From: Bacteroidaceae bacterium
GTDB lineage: Bacteria > Bacteroidota > Bacteroidia > Bacteroidales > Bacteroidaceae
Length of the DNA stretch: 64,000 nucleotides
Assembly: GCA_030843315.1 (NCBI GenBank)
Contig: JAUUPT010000016.1
Span: 1 to 64,000, forward strand
Reading direction: 5' to 3'
A program made the translations under genes and the position numbers. The notes beneath the pieces were generated by a model. It saw nothing but the letters and a program-made list of their open reading frames with translations, did not search any database and was not told where the DNA came from. Below, one piece after another: positions 24,423-34,413 of this stretch. Each line of letters begins with the position of its first letter. The first letter of the stretch is position 1.

Positions 24423-24452
24423 ACGTAACATGAATAGAGATTCATGTTACGT
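24423..24452. promoter_or_regulatory. GTAACATG palindrome upstream of the GH43 gene
   Basis: ACGTAACATGAAT (24423-24435) and ATTCATGTTACGT (24440-24452) form a perfect 13-bp inverted repeat with a 4-base centre. The GTAACATG core is the same as in the pair at 18687 and 18708, also upstream of a regulated promoter. Confidence 0.6.
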
Positions 24453-24476
24453 TGGAAATAAAAGATGTAACCTCTT

Positions 24477-24531
24477 TAGAGATGCGTGTATCATGATTCT
24501 GAAGATAAATAATTGGGGACCGCTACATTTG
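24477..24531 (+). promoter_or_regulatory. Regulated promoter: shared 24-base motif plus -7 box
   Basis: Motif copy 24477-24500 (TAGAGATGCGTGT, then ATCATGATTCT), then a 23-base gap, then TACATTTG (24524-24531). The layout is identical to 18738-18792, so both operons probably answer to one activator. The ATG of the GH43 gene follows 109 bases after the -7 box. Confidence 0.75.
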
Positions 24532-24640
24532 CAATGGAAAGTCCACTCTGAACCGGAAAGATATATTATGAAAAACACTTTCCTTGATTGTGGCTTAGAC
24601 ACCGAAGAGAAATGATTGATTTATTAATATTCGAAGCATA

Positions 24641-26377
24641 ATGAAGAAACAACATCCTTTTGCACTTTTGCCCATTCTACTTTTTATATCTCTGGGCATT
24701 TCTACTGCCTCATGCAGTTCAAAAAAAGAACCTCAGCTTCCTCTTATTGGAAAGTCTGTAGCACTCTTTGACAACTTTACTTATAGAGGTGAAGATGATT
24801 TTTATACCACTAATCCTCTGCCTGGCGAGGATTACTTCTATAATCCTATCTTGCCGGGCTGGTACTCCGATCCCAGCATCTGTAGCAATGGAGAAGGAGA
24901 TTACTTCTTGGCAACGTCCACTTTTACTTACTTCCCGGGCGTACCTCTTTTCCATAGTCGGGACTTGGTGAACTGGAAGCAGATAGGCCATATCCTGGAC
25001 CGCCCCTCGCAATTGGTCAATATGGAAGGGCAGGGGGTAAGCGGCGGCATTTTCGCTCCGGCCATTTCTTACAACTCCCACAACAAGACTTATTATATGA
25101 TAACCACCAATGTGGGAGCGGGAAACTTTTTCGTAAAGACACAAGATCCTTTCGGGAAATGGTCCGACCCCATCATGCTGCCCGAAGTGCAAGGCATTGA
25201 CCCGTCTTTCTTCTTCGACGAAGACGGAAAAGCATACATTGTCAATAACGACGATGCGCCGGACAACAAACCGGAATATGACGGACATCGTACCATCCGC
25301 ATACAGGAATTTGATGTGAATACGGATAAAACGGTCGGACCGCGTAGGATATTGGTAAATAAAGGTGCCCGCCCCGAGGACAAACCTATTTGGATTGAAG
25401 GGCCGCACATGTACAAAATCAATGGGAAATATTTCCTGATGTCTGCCGAAGGTGGAACCGGCGAATGGCATTCGGAAGTAATCTTCCGTGGTGACTCTCC
25501 GACGGGCAAATTCACTCCGTGGAAGAACAACCCCATTCTGACACAAAGGCAACTGGAAGCGGAACGCACCAATCCGGTGACTTGTGCCGGGCATGCCGAC
25601 TTGATTCAAGCGAAGGAAGGTGACTGGTGGGCAGTCTTTCTGGCGTGTCGTCCCATCAACAACAAGTTTGAGAATTTGGGTCGCGAGACTTTTCTAATGC
25701 CTGTGAAATGGAGCGAAGACGGTTTCCCGTATATGACGCAGGGAAATGACGTGGTGCCCATGATTGAAAAACGTGAAGGAGTAAAACGCGATACGACTGT
25801 GACATTCGGCAACTTTGAAGAGAATGAGACTTTTGACGGCACAGCTTTGGGCATGACTTGGATGACGCTACGGACTCCGGCAACCGGCTTGTATTCATTG
25901 ACCGAAACTCCGGGATATCTTACCTTGAAATGTGCGGATGCGAGTACGGCGGAAAAGACGACTCCCGCTTTTGTCTGCCGTCGTATACAGCACCATAAGT
26001 TTGAGTGCAGTTTCCGAATGCTGTTCGACCCTGCCGATGACAAAGAAGCTGCCGGCCTTCTTTTATTTAAAGATGAAACGCATCAGTATTTCCTTGCAGT
26101 CAGCAAAAAAGGGGACGGCAAATGCATCTCTCTTCTACAGATAGGCGATGCTGAAAGCAAGACGATAGAAAGTCAGCAGATAGAGAATGACGTGAAGGCA
26201 ATAGACTTGAAAGTAGTGTCGAGAGGGACCTACTATGACTTCTATTATTCGGTAAAAGAGGACCAATGGAACCTGTTGTGCAAAAATGTTGAGGCCAGTT
26301 ATCTATCGACATCTACAGCTGGGGGATTTACGGGAACTACTATCGGTATGTACGCCACTACAAAGAACATAAATTAA
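24641..26377 (+). CDS. GH43 beta-xylosidase/arabinofuranosidase, probable lipoprotein, 578 aa
   Basis: GH43 propeller with D77 (WYSDPSI), D187 (QGIDPSFFF) and E253 (WIEGPHMYK), followed by an XynB-type concanavalin domain (about 400-578). This layout is that of GH43 subfamily 1-like beta-xylosidases. The N terminus is hydrophobic with Cys25 (STASCSS), so it may be a lipoprotein. Its promoter carries the shared motif and its stop lies 117 bases before the first susC gene with no clear promoter between, so it may head the whole import operon. It would trim xylo-oligosaccharides. Confidence 0.87.
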   Translation: MKKQHPFALLPILLFISLGISTASCSSKKEPQLPLIGKSVALFDNFTYRGEDDFYTTNPLPGEDYFYNPILPGWYSDPSICSNGEGDYFLATSTFTYFPGVPLFHSRDLVNWKQIGHILDRPSQLVNMEGQGVSGGIFAPAISYNSHNKTYYMITTNVGAGNFFVKTQDPFGKWSDPIMLPEVQGIDPSFFFDEDGKAYIVNNDDAPDNKPEYDGHRTIRIQEFDVNTDKTVGPRRILVNKGARPEDKPIWIEGPHMYKINGKYFLMSAEGGTGEWHSEVIFRGDSPTGKFTPWKNNPILTQRQLEAERTNPVTCAGHADLIQAKEGDWWAVFLACRPINNKFENLGRETFLMPVKWSEDGFPYMTQGNDVVPMIEKREGVKRDTTVTFGNFEENETFDGTALGMTWMTLRTPATGLYSLTETPGYLTLKCADASTAEKTTPAFVCRRIQHHKFECSFRMLFDPADDKEAAGLLLFKDETHQYFLAVSKKGDGKCISLLQIGDAESKTIESQQIENDVKAIDLKVVSRGTYYDFYYSVKEDQWNLLCKNVEASYLSTSTAGGFTGTTIGMYATTKNIN

Positions 26378-26494
26378 CCTTAAATGATAACATTATGAAG
26401 TATAAGTATGATGACGGTTAGCTTCGGCCGGCTTCTCCGGGTGGGAAGCGAATAGAGTAAACGAGAAAATATTAAATCTAAAACTAAGTAATAA

Positions 26495-29400
26495 ATGAAA
26501 AATGTAAAGAAACAATTCCGAACGATTCCTTACTTGCTTTTGTGTATGTTGCTGAGTTGTGTTACGGTTCATGCACAAAATACAATAACGGTGAAGGGGT
26601 CCGTGGTCGACAGTAAGGGGGAAACCATTATTGGAGTCAATGTAACACTGAAAGGAAACAATTCAATAGGTACGATTACAGATATGGACGGAAACTTTGT
26701 ATTGTCCGTCCCAAATAACAATTCAGTGTTGGTCGTTTCATACATTGGTATGAAAACAAAGGAGATAAAGGTAACAGGAAATAAACTGCTGAAAATTACC
26801 TTGGAAGATGATGCCGAGCTATTGGACGAAGTCGTTGTAGTGGGCTATGGACAGCAAAAGAAAGCCAGTGTGGTAGGTTCTATTACACAGACCACGGGTA
26901 AAGTGCTAGAACGTGCCGGTGGTGTGGCAGATATTGGTGCGGCGCTGACCGGTAATCTTCCGGGCGTGGTGACTACTTCCAGTACCGGTATGCCGGGCGA
27001 GGAAGACCCTAAAATTGTGATTCGTGGTGTCAGCTCATGGAACAACAGCGACCCGTTGGTTCTGGTAGATGGCATTGAGCGTCCGATGAACAGTGTCGAT
27101 ATCAGTTCCGTACAGTCCATCTCTGTTTTGAAAGATGCTTCTGCAACGGCGGTGTATGGTGTGAAGGGTGCGAACGGCGTTATTCTGATTACTACCAAGC
27201 GCGGAAGCGATGGAAAAGCCCGGATAGAAGTCGGCTTCAACGCTACGGCAAAAGTGGTATCCCAATTGCCGCGTTCCCTGGGTTCGGCGGATGCTTTGTA
27301 TGTACGCAACCAGGCTATTGAGAATGAGCTGGGGCTTAATCCGGAATCCTGGGGCAATATTACTTCAGCCGAGGTTATGGATAAATATCGTAATCCGGCC
27401 GATCTGGCTGAGGCCGAACGCTATCCGAATGTAGACTGGCAGAAGGCTTTGTTCAAGGATTATGCAATGGCCTACAACGCCAATATCAATATATCAGGTG
27501 GTACGAAATTCGTCAAGTATTTCACGTCAATCGATTTCCAGAACGAGGGGGACTTGTTCCGTGAATATGATAACGGCCGCGGCTACACTACCGGATATGG
27601 CTATAACCGTATCAATGTCCGCAGCAACCTGGACTTCACGCTGACAAAGACTACGCTGTTGAAGGCCAATATTGCCGGTTCGCACGGGTTGAAGCAGCAG
27701 CCCTGGGATGTCAATGACAATTCATACGCTGCATCCCAATTGTGGCAGGCAGCTTATAGTGCTCCTTCTGATATCTTTCTGCCCGTTTATTCGGATGGTT
27801 CCTGGGGATATTATCCCAATAATGAGCAGGGTGCTCCCAACTCGGCCATGAACCTGGCATTGAGCGGCGCCGAGAAGAAGACGACTACCCGCATTAATAC
27901 GGACTTTACGCTGGAGCAAGATTTAGGCTTCCTGCTGAAAGGCTTGAAAGCCAGCGCCACCGTTTCATGGGACAACGTATTTGTCGAAGTGAAACGTGGT
28001 ATAGACGACTCGAACAACGGGCCTCAGAAGAAATGGATCAATCCCGAAACCGGAGAAGTGCAGTATAAGAACGATCAGAACTCCAATAATAACTTTGACT
28101 TTAACGAGGGCATCAAATGGGGTAATAAAGGTGGCGAAATAGACAATAACCAGACGCAGCGCAACCTCTTCTACCAGGCACAACTGAACTGGGCAGGTAC
28201 ATTCGGCAAGCACTCAGTTTCTGCTATGGGAGTGTTCAACCGCACGGAACGTGCTACCGGAAGTGAATTCACCCATTATCGTGAGGACTGGGCTTTCCGT
28301 ACTACGTACGATTATGCCGGCCGTTACTTTCTGGAATATAACGGTGCATACAACGGTTCCGAGAAATTCAGTGCGGACAACCGCTTTGCATTCTTCAACT
28401 CAGGCGCTTTGGGCTGGATGGTCAGTGAGGAGAAGTTCTTCAAGCCTCTCAAGAAGTATGTGGATATGTTGAAGTTCAGATACTCGTATGGCGAAATTGG
28501 TGACGACAATGTGGGTGACCGCTGGTTGTATGCCACTCAATGGGCATACGGCGAAGGAGACAACGGCAGTATCGCCAAGATGGGGCCTAAGGGTGAAAAC
28601 AGCCCTTATGTATGGTATCGCGAATCATCCGTAGGTAATCCCGACGTGCATTGGGAGAAAGCAATCAAGCAGAATCTGGGTGTAGATTATTCATTCTTCG
28701 ATGGCCTGGTTGCCGGTAGCCTGGAATTCTTCCATGAAAAGCGTTCCGATATTCTGGTAGCCGGCGGTAGCCGCTCCGTTCCGTCCTATTTCGGGGCAAC
28801 TCCTGCTACAGCCAATTTGGGCAGGGTACGCACCAAAGGTTATGAACTGGAAATGCGTCTGAATAAAACGTTCCGCAATGGTCTGCGCTTGTGGGGGAAT
28901 TTCAGTATGACTCATGCCGAGAATAAAGTATTGCAGTATGACGATGCCCAATTCCTGCCCGACTATCAGAAAACAGCCGGTTATGCCATTGGCCAGGATC
29001 ATTCTTACATTGACAACGGCTATGCCAATACCTGGGATGAGGTAATTGGCATGACGCAACACGACACGAATGACAACCAGAAATTGCCGGGACAATATGT
29101 CATTGTCGACTTCAATGGCGACGGTGTGATTGACTCCAACGATAATGCACCTTATGGTTATACAGGAACTCCGCAGAATACTTACAATGCGACTGTAGGT
29201 TTTGAATGGAAAGGTTTCAGTGCTTTTCTTCAGTTCTATGGTGTAACCAATGTAGATCGTTACGTAAGCTTTATCTCTTTGAGCGGACACTTGGATACCG
29301 TCTTCGACGAAGGTTCCTATTGGACAAAAGATAATACGGGAGCAGATGCCCCGATGCCCCGATGGAATTCTACGCCGAGCTACTACGAAGGTACGCGCTA

Positions 29401-29641
29401 TCATTACGACGGTTCTTATATCCGCCTGAAGAATGCGGAAGTTGCTTATACTTTCACTGACGGATGGATTAAGAAGCTCGGACTCTCCAATTTCAAGATT
29501 TATCTGAATGGTAACAACCTCTGGGTATGGTCACGTATGCCGGACGACCGTGAGTCTAATTTTGCAGGTACAGGCCTGGCTTCTCAGGGAGCTTATCCTA
29601 CTTTGAAGCGTTTCAACTTAGGCATTAAATTCAATCTTTAA
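26495..29641 (+). CDS. SusC-like TonB-dependent receptor (XusA-type), 1048 aa
   Basis: Outer-membrane barrel that imports oligosaccharides with energy from TonB. Order: signal peptide (ends VHAQN), a carboxypeptidase-regulatory-like domain (about 28-115, TVKGSVVDSKGETIIGVN), TonB box region EVVVVGYGQQKK, plug domain (IVIRGVSSWNNSDPLVLVDG, then GVILITTKRG), and a beta barrel to the C terminus ending in Leu (FNLGIKFNL). Full length for the family. It is the first of two SusC genes and is followed 10 bases later by a SusD gene. Gene order matches xusA of Bacteroides xylan clusters. Confidence 0.93.
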   Translation: MKNVKKQFRTIPYLLLCMLLSCVTVHAQNTITVKGSVVDSKGETIIGVNVTLKGNNSIGTITDMDGNFVLSVPNNNSVLVVSYIGMKTKEIKVTGNKLLKITLEDDAELLDEVVVVGYGQQKKASVVGSITQTTGKVLERAGGVADIGAALTGNLPGVVTTSSTGMPGEEDPKIVIRGVSSWNNSDPLVLVDGIERPMNSVDISSVQSISVLKDASATAVYGVKGANGVILITTKRGSDGKARIEVGFNATAKVVSQLPRSLGSADALYVRNQAIENELGLNPESWGNITSAEVMDKYRNPADLAEAERYPNVDWQKALFKDYAMAYNANINISGGTKFVKYFTSIDFQNEGDLFREYDNGRGYTTGYGYNRINVRSNLDFTLTKTTLLKANIAGSHGLKQQPWDVNDNSYAASQLWQAAYSAPSDIFLPVYSDGSWGYYPNNEQGAPNSAMNLALSGAEKKTTTRINTDFTLEQDLGFLLKGLKASATVSWDNVFVEVKRGIDDSNNGPQKKWINPETGEVQYKNDQNSNNNFDFNEGIKWGNKGGEIDNNQTQRNLFYQAQLNWAGTFGKHSVSAMGVFNRTERATGSEFTHYREDWAFRTTYDYAGRYFLEYNGAYNGSEKFSADNRFAFFNSGALGWMVSEEKFFKPLKKYVDMLKFRYSYGEIGDDNVGDRWLYATQWAYGEGDNGSIAKMGPKGENSPYVWYRESSVGNPDVHWEKAIKQNLGVDYSFFDGLVAGSLEFFHEKRSDILVAGGSRSVPSYFGATPATANLGRVRTKGYELEMRLNKTFRNGLRLWGNFSMTHAENKVLQYDDAQFLPDYQKTAGYAIGQDHSYIDNGYANTWDEVIGMTQHDTNDNQKLPGQYVIVDFNGDGVIDSNDNAPYGYTGTPQNTYNATVGFEWKGFSAFLQFYGVTNVDRYVSFISLSGHLDTVFDEGSYWTKDNTGADAPMPRWNSTPSYYEGTRYHYDGSYIRLKNAEVAYTFTDGWIKKLGLSNFKIYLNGNNLWVWSRMPDDRESNFAGTGLASQGAYPTLKRFNLGIKFNL

Positions 29642-29651
29642 TTCAAGTATC

Positions 29652-31514
29652 ATGATTAAACAATATATACATAAATACGTATGGGGCGGACTGGCTGCCT
29701 TGCTGCTTCTGGGCACGGCTTCCTGTTCCGACTATCTGGACAAGGCACCCGAATCTGAAGTCTCGGATAAGGACGCTTTCAAGAACTTTACCAATTTCCA
29801 GGGCTTTACAGAAGAGCTTTATTATTGCATTCCCGACTTTGCCAAAGGATATTGGACCAATTCCTGGAACTGGGGTGAGGATGAACTTATGAATGTGGGT
29901 ACGAACTATCACATGTGCTACAAGATAGACCAGGGCGATTTCTGGGGTTGGCAGTCAGACTTTGACGGTTGGCAGAGTGGCTGGATGGACCGGCGTGATA
30001 ATACTACGACTGATAATGACCGCTTCCATAAATCATTATGGCCTCTGGCATGGTATGGCATCCGGAAGTGCAACATGGGATTGGAAAGCATGCCTCTGAT
30101 GACCGATGCTACCGAAGAAGAGCGTACATTGGTCGAAGGCCAGCTCTATTTCTTCCGTGGCTGGTTTCACTTCGAACTGATGCAGTTCTTTGGTGGGCTG
30201 CCTTATATCGATTATGTACTTCCTTCTGGCGAAACGCTGACTTTGCCCCGTTTGAGTTATCAGGAATGTGCCGAGAAAGCCGCTGCCGATTTTCGGAAGG
30301 CTGCCGACCTGCTTCCTGTCAATTGGGATGATACCAAGGTGGGAAAGAACACGCTGGGTAAGAATCAGCTGCGTATCAACAAGATTATGGCGCTTGGCTA
30401 TCTGGGAAAAGATTTGTTGTGGGCAGGCAGCCCGCTGATGAATTATGAATCTCAAGGTAGCAAGAGTTACAATAAGGACTACTGCAAACGGGCAGCCGAA
30501 GCCTTCGGCGAATTGCTGACATTGGTAGAAAGTGGTCGGACACAGTATTCATTGGTTGATTTTGAACATTATTCCGATTTGTTCTATACGGTCAATCAGG
30601 ATGCATTGATGCCCGGATCTACCGAAGCCATCTTCCGGGGACCTTCTTACGACCCTTGGCAAAATTCATGCTTCGGACTGGCCAAACAGTTCGGTACAAG
30701 AACCATAACGGGCGAAGGAGATGTATTTACATTGCCTACTGCCAACTATGTGAATTATTATGGTATGTCCAATGGCCTGCCGCTGAACGATCCGGCTTCG
30801 GGCTTTGACAAGTCGCATCCATGGAAAGACCGTGACCCTCGTTTCTATCATGACATCGTTTATGACGGAGTAAAAGTAATGGAAAAGGCGGATACCTATG
30901 CCGAATTGTATACCAACAGTCCGATGCGAGATGTCATAACAGGTAGCCGCACGGGATATCTGCTGTATAAATTCATTCCTGTCACGATGAATGGAATAGA
31001 CAAAGGGTGGGATTGGAGTCCCCAACTCCATATCCATTTGAGCTGGATGCGTCTGGCGGATATCTATCTGATGTATGCCGAGTCTGCGGCAAATGCTTCC
31101 GAATCAGCCACGGGCAAATCATCCAATTGTTCGCTCACAGCAGTCGATGCAGTTAACAGAATCCGCAACCGTGCCGGGGTGGAGGATGTGAACAGCAAAT
31201 TTACCGGAACACTGGACGGCTTTATGGGTGAGCTTCGTCGTGAGCGTGCCGTGGAACTGTCTTATGAAGGGCATCGCTTTACGGACTTGCGTCGCTGGTT
31301 GCTGCTGACGGAATATCCCTATACCGTCAAGACTTCCCAGGAATTTATCCGTTCCGGTGAGTTCGATGCTAATAATCCTCAGGAGAATGCAGTAAGCGGT
31401 TTTACCGAAGAAGTGATTCTTACCCGCAATTTCACCGAGAAGCATTATTGGTTGCCTCTGAAGAAGTCGGATACAAGCCTTTATCCGGAATTTGGGCAGA
31501 ATCCCGGTTGGTAA
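29652..31514 (+). CDS. SusD-like surface glycan-binding lipoprotein (XusB-type), 620 aa
   Basis: Forms the lid on the SusC barrel and captures glycan. Lipoprotein signal with Cys25 (LGTASCSDYLDKAPES), then TPR-like helical SusD domains; typical family stretches are EGQLYFFRGWFHFELMQFFGGLPY and the C-terminal RRERAVELSYEGHRFTDLRRW. Length is slightly above the usual 500-600. It is paired with the upstream SusC and lies 36 bases before a second SusC gene. Confidence 0.93.
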   Translation: MIKQYIHKYVWGGLAALLLLGTASCSDYLDKAPESEVSDKDAFKNFTNFQGFTEELYYCIPDFAKGYWTNSWNWGEDELMNVGTNYHMCYKIDQGDFWGWQSDFDGWQSGWMDRRDNTTTDNDRFHKSLWPLAWYGIRKCNMGLESMPLMTDATEEERTLVEGQLYFFRGWFHFELMQFFGGLPYIDYVLPSGETLTLPRLSYQECAEKAAADFRKAADLLPVNWDDTKVGKNTLGKNQLRINKIMALGYLGKDLLWAGSPLMNYESQGSKSYNKDYCKRAAEAFGELLTLVESGRTQYSLVDFEHYSDLFYTVNQDALMPGSTEAIFRGPSYDPWQNSCFGLAKQFGTRTITGEGDVFTLPTANYVNYYGMSNGLPLNDPASGFDKSHPWKDRDPRFYHDIVYDGVKVMEKADTYAELYTNSPMRDVITGSRTGYLLYKFIPVTMNGIDKGWDWSPQLHIHLSWMRLADIYLMYAESAANASESATGKSSNCSLTAVDAVNRIRNRAGVEDVNSKFTGTLDGFMGELRRERAVELSYEGHRFTDLRRWLLLTEYPYTVKTSQEFIRSGEFDANNPQENAVSGFTEEVILTRNFTEKHYWLPLKKSDTSLYPEFGQNPGW

Positions 31515-31550
31515 CAAGGTTAATACGTAGTTTAATAAAATGAAAGAACA

Positions 31551-34382
31551 ATGAAACATATACATATAAAGATCGTTTTGAGTGCCATGGCTTTTATGCC
31601 CTTGGGACTGATGGCACAGGAGGGCGCAACGGAAATTGTTGCAGACTCTTTGACGGCCGATAAAGTCAACGTGGCTTTCCGAACGGTGGATCAGAAAGAC
31701 TTGTTGGGAGGTGTTTCTGTAGTGGACATGAACCGGCTGACAGACAAGAATTATTCTACTAATAGCTTGGACAATATGCAAGCCTTCGTAAGTGGTTATA
31801 GCGGTCAGTTATGGAACATGGGCGACGCTTTGGTTCTGGTGGACGGGGTGCCTCGTGCAGCCAACAATGTGATGCCGACAGAAATAGAACAGATTACTTT
31901 CCTGAAAAGTGCAGCAGCTGTTACATTGTATGGCAGCCGTGCAGCGAAGGGAGCTATTCTTATTACTACCAAACGCGGACGCGGTGATGAACTTCAGGTG
32001 AGTGTGCGAGGTAATGCCAGCCTGATAGTACCGAAGAGCTATCCGAAGTATTTGGGATCAGCCGAATACATGACGCTTTACAACGAAGCGCGTACCAACG
32101 ACGGACTGGCGCCTACTTACAGTACCGAAACCATTTATAATACTTCTACCGGACAGAATCCTTACCGTTATCCTGACGTTAACTTTTTCTCTTCCGACTA
32201 TCTGAAGAAGGCCTATAACCGATATGATGCCACAGCCGAGTTTTCGGGTGGCGGCAAGTATGCGCACTTTTATACCAATATCGGTTTTTATAACGAAGGC
32301 AATCTGGTAAACTTCGGAGAAGGGAAGGACAATCATATCAACCGACTGAATATCCGCGGTAATGTGGACTTACGCCTGAATGACTGGGTGAGTGGCTGGG
32401 TAAATGCCAATGCCACTTTCTATGATTCGCGCAATGATAATGCCGATTATTGGGGAAGTTCCTCTACGCTTCGTCCCAACCGTGTGTCTCCGCTGGTTCC
32501 TGTCAGCTATGTGGAGGAAAATGATGTGAACTCCTGGACATTGATTAACAATAGCAATTATCTGATTGATGGCAAATACCTGCTGGGCGGTACACAGCTG
32601 GATTCTACCAACCCGTTTGCCGGAATGTATGCAGGTGGTTACAATAAGTGGACTTCCCGTCAGTTTCAGTTCGATGCCGGTATCAATCTGGCACTCGACA
32701 AGGTGTTGAAAGGACTTTCGTTCCGCACGCAGTTTGCCGTGGACTATGCTACCAGCTATACAACGGCTATCAATAAGAACTATGCTACTTATGAGGCTAC
32801 CTGGAATAACTATATGGGCAAGGACTTGATTACGTCCCTGACGAAATATAATAAGGATAGCAATACAGGTACACAGGATGTATCGGGCAGTGCTGAAACA
32901 CAGACTATCATGTTCTCCGGTCAGTTCAATTACAACCGCACGTTCAACCGCGACCATAATGTATCGGCTGTTTTGCTGGCACATGGCTATCAGCAGACTA
33001 TATCCGGCACTTACCACCGCACCAGCAATGCAAACCTGGGCTTGCAGGCAGGATATAACTACAAAGGCAAGTACTATGTCGATTTCAGTGCGGCAGCCAT
33101 CCATTCCGCCAAGCTGGCAGAGGGGCATCGCCAGGCATTGTCGCCTGCTCTGTCTGTGGCATGGCGCCTAAGCAAGGAAAACTTCCTGGCAGACTCACCC
33201 GTGGTGGATGACTTGAAATTGACAGCTTCCGTAGCCAGCCTGAATCAGGATTTGGATTTGACTATAACGAAGGACGATGTGGTTACAGACTATTACTTAT
33301 ATGATAATATATTCACATCTACAGGTACCTGGTGGGGATGGTCTGAGTCTTCCAATTCTATGCAAGCCTCTGACTCGCGCCGTGGTGGCAATGATGATTT
33401 GACTTTCGTGAAGCGCAAAGAGTTCACCGTCGGTTTGGATGCATCGTTATGGAAAGGCTTTCTGAAGCTGAATGCCAACTTCTTCACTACCAAGACCGAA
33501 GGACTGATAACAACTCCGGGCACTATATACCCCAGTTATTTCATAACTTATTGGCCGGAAACTTCTTTCCTTCCTTACATCAATTATAATGATAATCAGC
33601 GTACGGGATTCGATTTTGCCCTCAACCTGAACAAGAAACTGGGCGGTGTAGAGTGGAATTTGGGAGTGAACGGAATGTATTATACGTCCAAGAACACAAA
33701 GGTAAGTGAGAATGTAGCTTATGATTATCTGAAGACTGAAGGCCAGCCGATTGATGCCCTTTGGGGATTGCAGAGCGACGGTTTCTACAAAGACGAAGCG
33801 GACATTGCCAGCTCTGCCACATCCAGCTTTGGTGAAGTGAAACCGGGTGACATCAAATATATAGACCAGAATGGCGATGATGTCATTGACGACAAGGATA
33901 AAGTGGTATTGGGCAAATGGGGTGCACCTTTCATCATGGGTGTCAACCTGACAGCTAAATGGAAAGGACTGACCGTCTTTGCCGCACTGACCGCTAACTT
34001 TGGCGGCAAGGGAATGAAGAACAATACCTATATGTGGGTTTATGGTGACCGCAAATATTCGGAAGTAGTCCGTGGTCGCTGGACACCGGAGACTGCTGCC
34101 ATAGCCACTTATCCGCGACTGACCACACAGAGCGGCGACCATAATTTCCGTGATTCGGACTTCTGGCTTTACAGCACCGACCGGATAGATTTGGGTAAAG
34201 TGCAAGTGACCTATGACTTGCCGGAGAGCATACTGAAAGGTTCCTTCATCAAGGGCTTGGCCGTCTACGTCAGCGGGGCTAACCTGCTTACAATCTCCGG
34301 TGAACGCAAGTATATGGAGATGAATGTGGGAAGTGCTCCCCAGTGCCGTACTTATAATCTGGGATTGAAGGCACAATTCTAA
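31551..34382 (+). CDS. Second SusC-like TonB-dependent receptor, without N-terminal sandwich domain (XusC-type), 943 aa
   Basis: Outer-membrane TonB-dependent barrel. Signal peptide (ends LMAQE), then directly a plug domain (SLDNMQAFVSGYSGQLWNM, LVLVDGVPRAANNVMP, KGAILITTKRG) and a barrel ending in Phe (YNLGLKAQF). The carboxypeptidase-regulatory-like domain found in the first SusC is missing, and no clear DEVVV-type TonB box is seen. The second SusC in xylan clusters of Bacteroides (xusC) has the same position. It may import a different chain length or decorated oligosaccharide. Confidence 0.92.
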   Translation: MKHIHIKIVLSAMAFMPLGLMAQEGATEIVADSLTADKVNVAFRTVDQKDLLGGVSVVDMNRLTDKNYSTNSLDNMQAFVSGYSGQLWNMGDALVLVDGVPRAANNVMPTEIEQITFLKSAAAVTLYGSRAAKGAILITTKRGRGDELQVSVRGNASLIVPKSYPKYLGSAEYMTLYNEARTNDGLAPTYSTETIYNTSTGQNPYRYPDVNFFSSDYLKKAYNRYDATAEFSGGGKYAHFYTNIGFYNEGNLVNFGEGKDNHINRLNIRGNVDLRLNDWVSGWVNANATFYDSRNDNADYWGSSSTLRPNRVSPLVPVSYVEENDVNSWTLINNSNYLIDGKYLLGGTQLDSTNPFAGMYAGGYNKWTSRQFQFDAGINLALDKVLKGLSFRTQFAVDYATSYTTAINKNYATYEATWNNYMGKDLITSLTKYNKDSNTGTQDVSGSAETQTIMFSGQFNYNRTFNRDHNVSAVLLAHGYQQTISGTYHRTSNANLGLQAGYNYKGKYYVDFSAAAIHSAKLAEGHRQALSPALSVAWRLSKENFLADSPVVDDLKLTASVASLNQDLDLTITKDDVVTDYYLYDNIFTSTGTWWGWSESSNSMQASDSRRGGNDDLTFVKRKEFTVGLDASLWKGFLKLNANFFTTKTEGLITTPGTIYPSYFITYWPETSFLPYINYNDNQRTGFDFALNLNKKLGGVEWNLGVNGMYYTSKNTKVSENVAYDYLKTEGQPIDALWGLQSDGFYKDEADIASSATSSFGEVKPGDIKYIDQNGDDVIDDKDKVVLGKWGAPFIMGVNLTAKWKGLTVFAALTANFGGKGMKNNTYMWVYGDRKYSEVVRGRWTPETAAIATYPRLTTQSGDHNFRDSDFWLYSTDRIDLGKVQVTYDLPESILKGSFIKGLAVYVSGANLLTISGERKYMEMNVGSAPQCRTYNLGLKAQF

Positions 34383-34413
34383 GGGAACAAACTAACTAAA
34401 TACAGAATTAGTC

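Noticed and set aside
24430..24615. 61-codon reading frame upstream of the GH43 gene
   Set aside because: It runs across the palindrome, the shared motif and the -7 box, and its product looks random; regulatory DNA explains the sequence.
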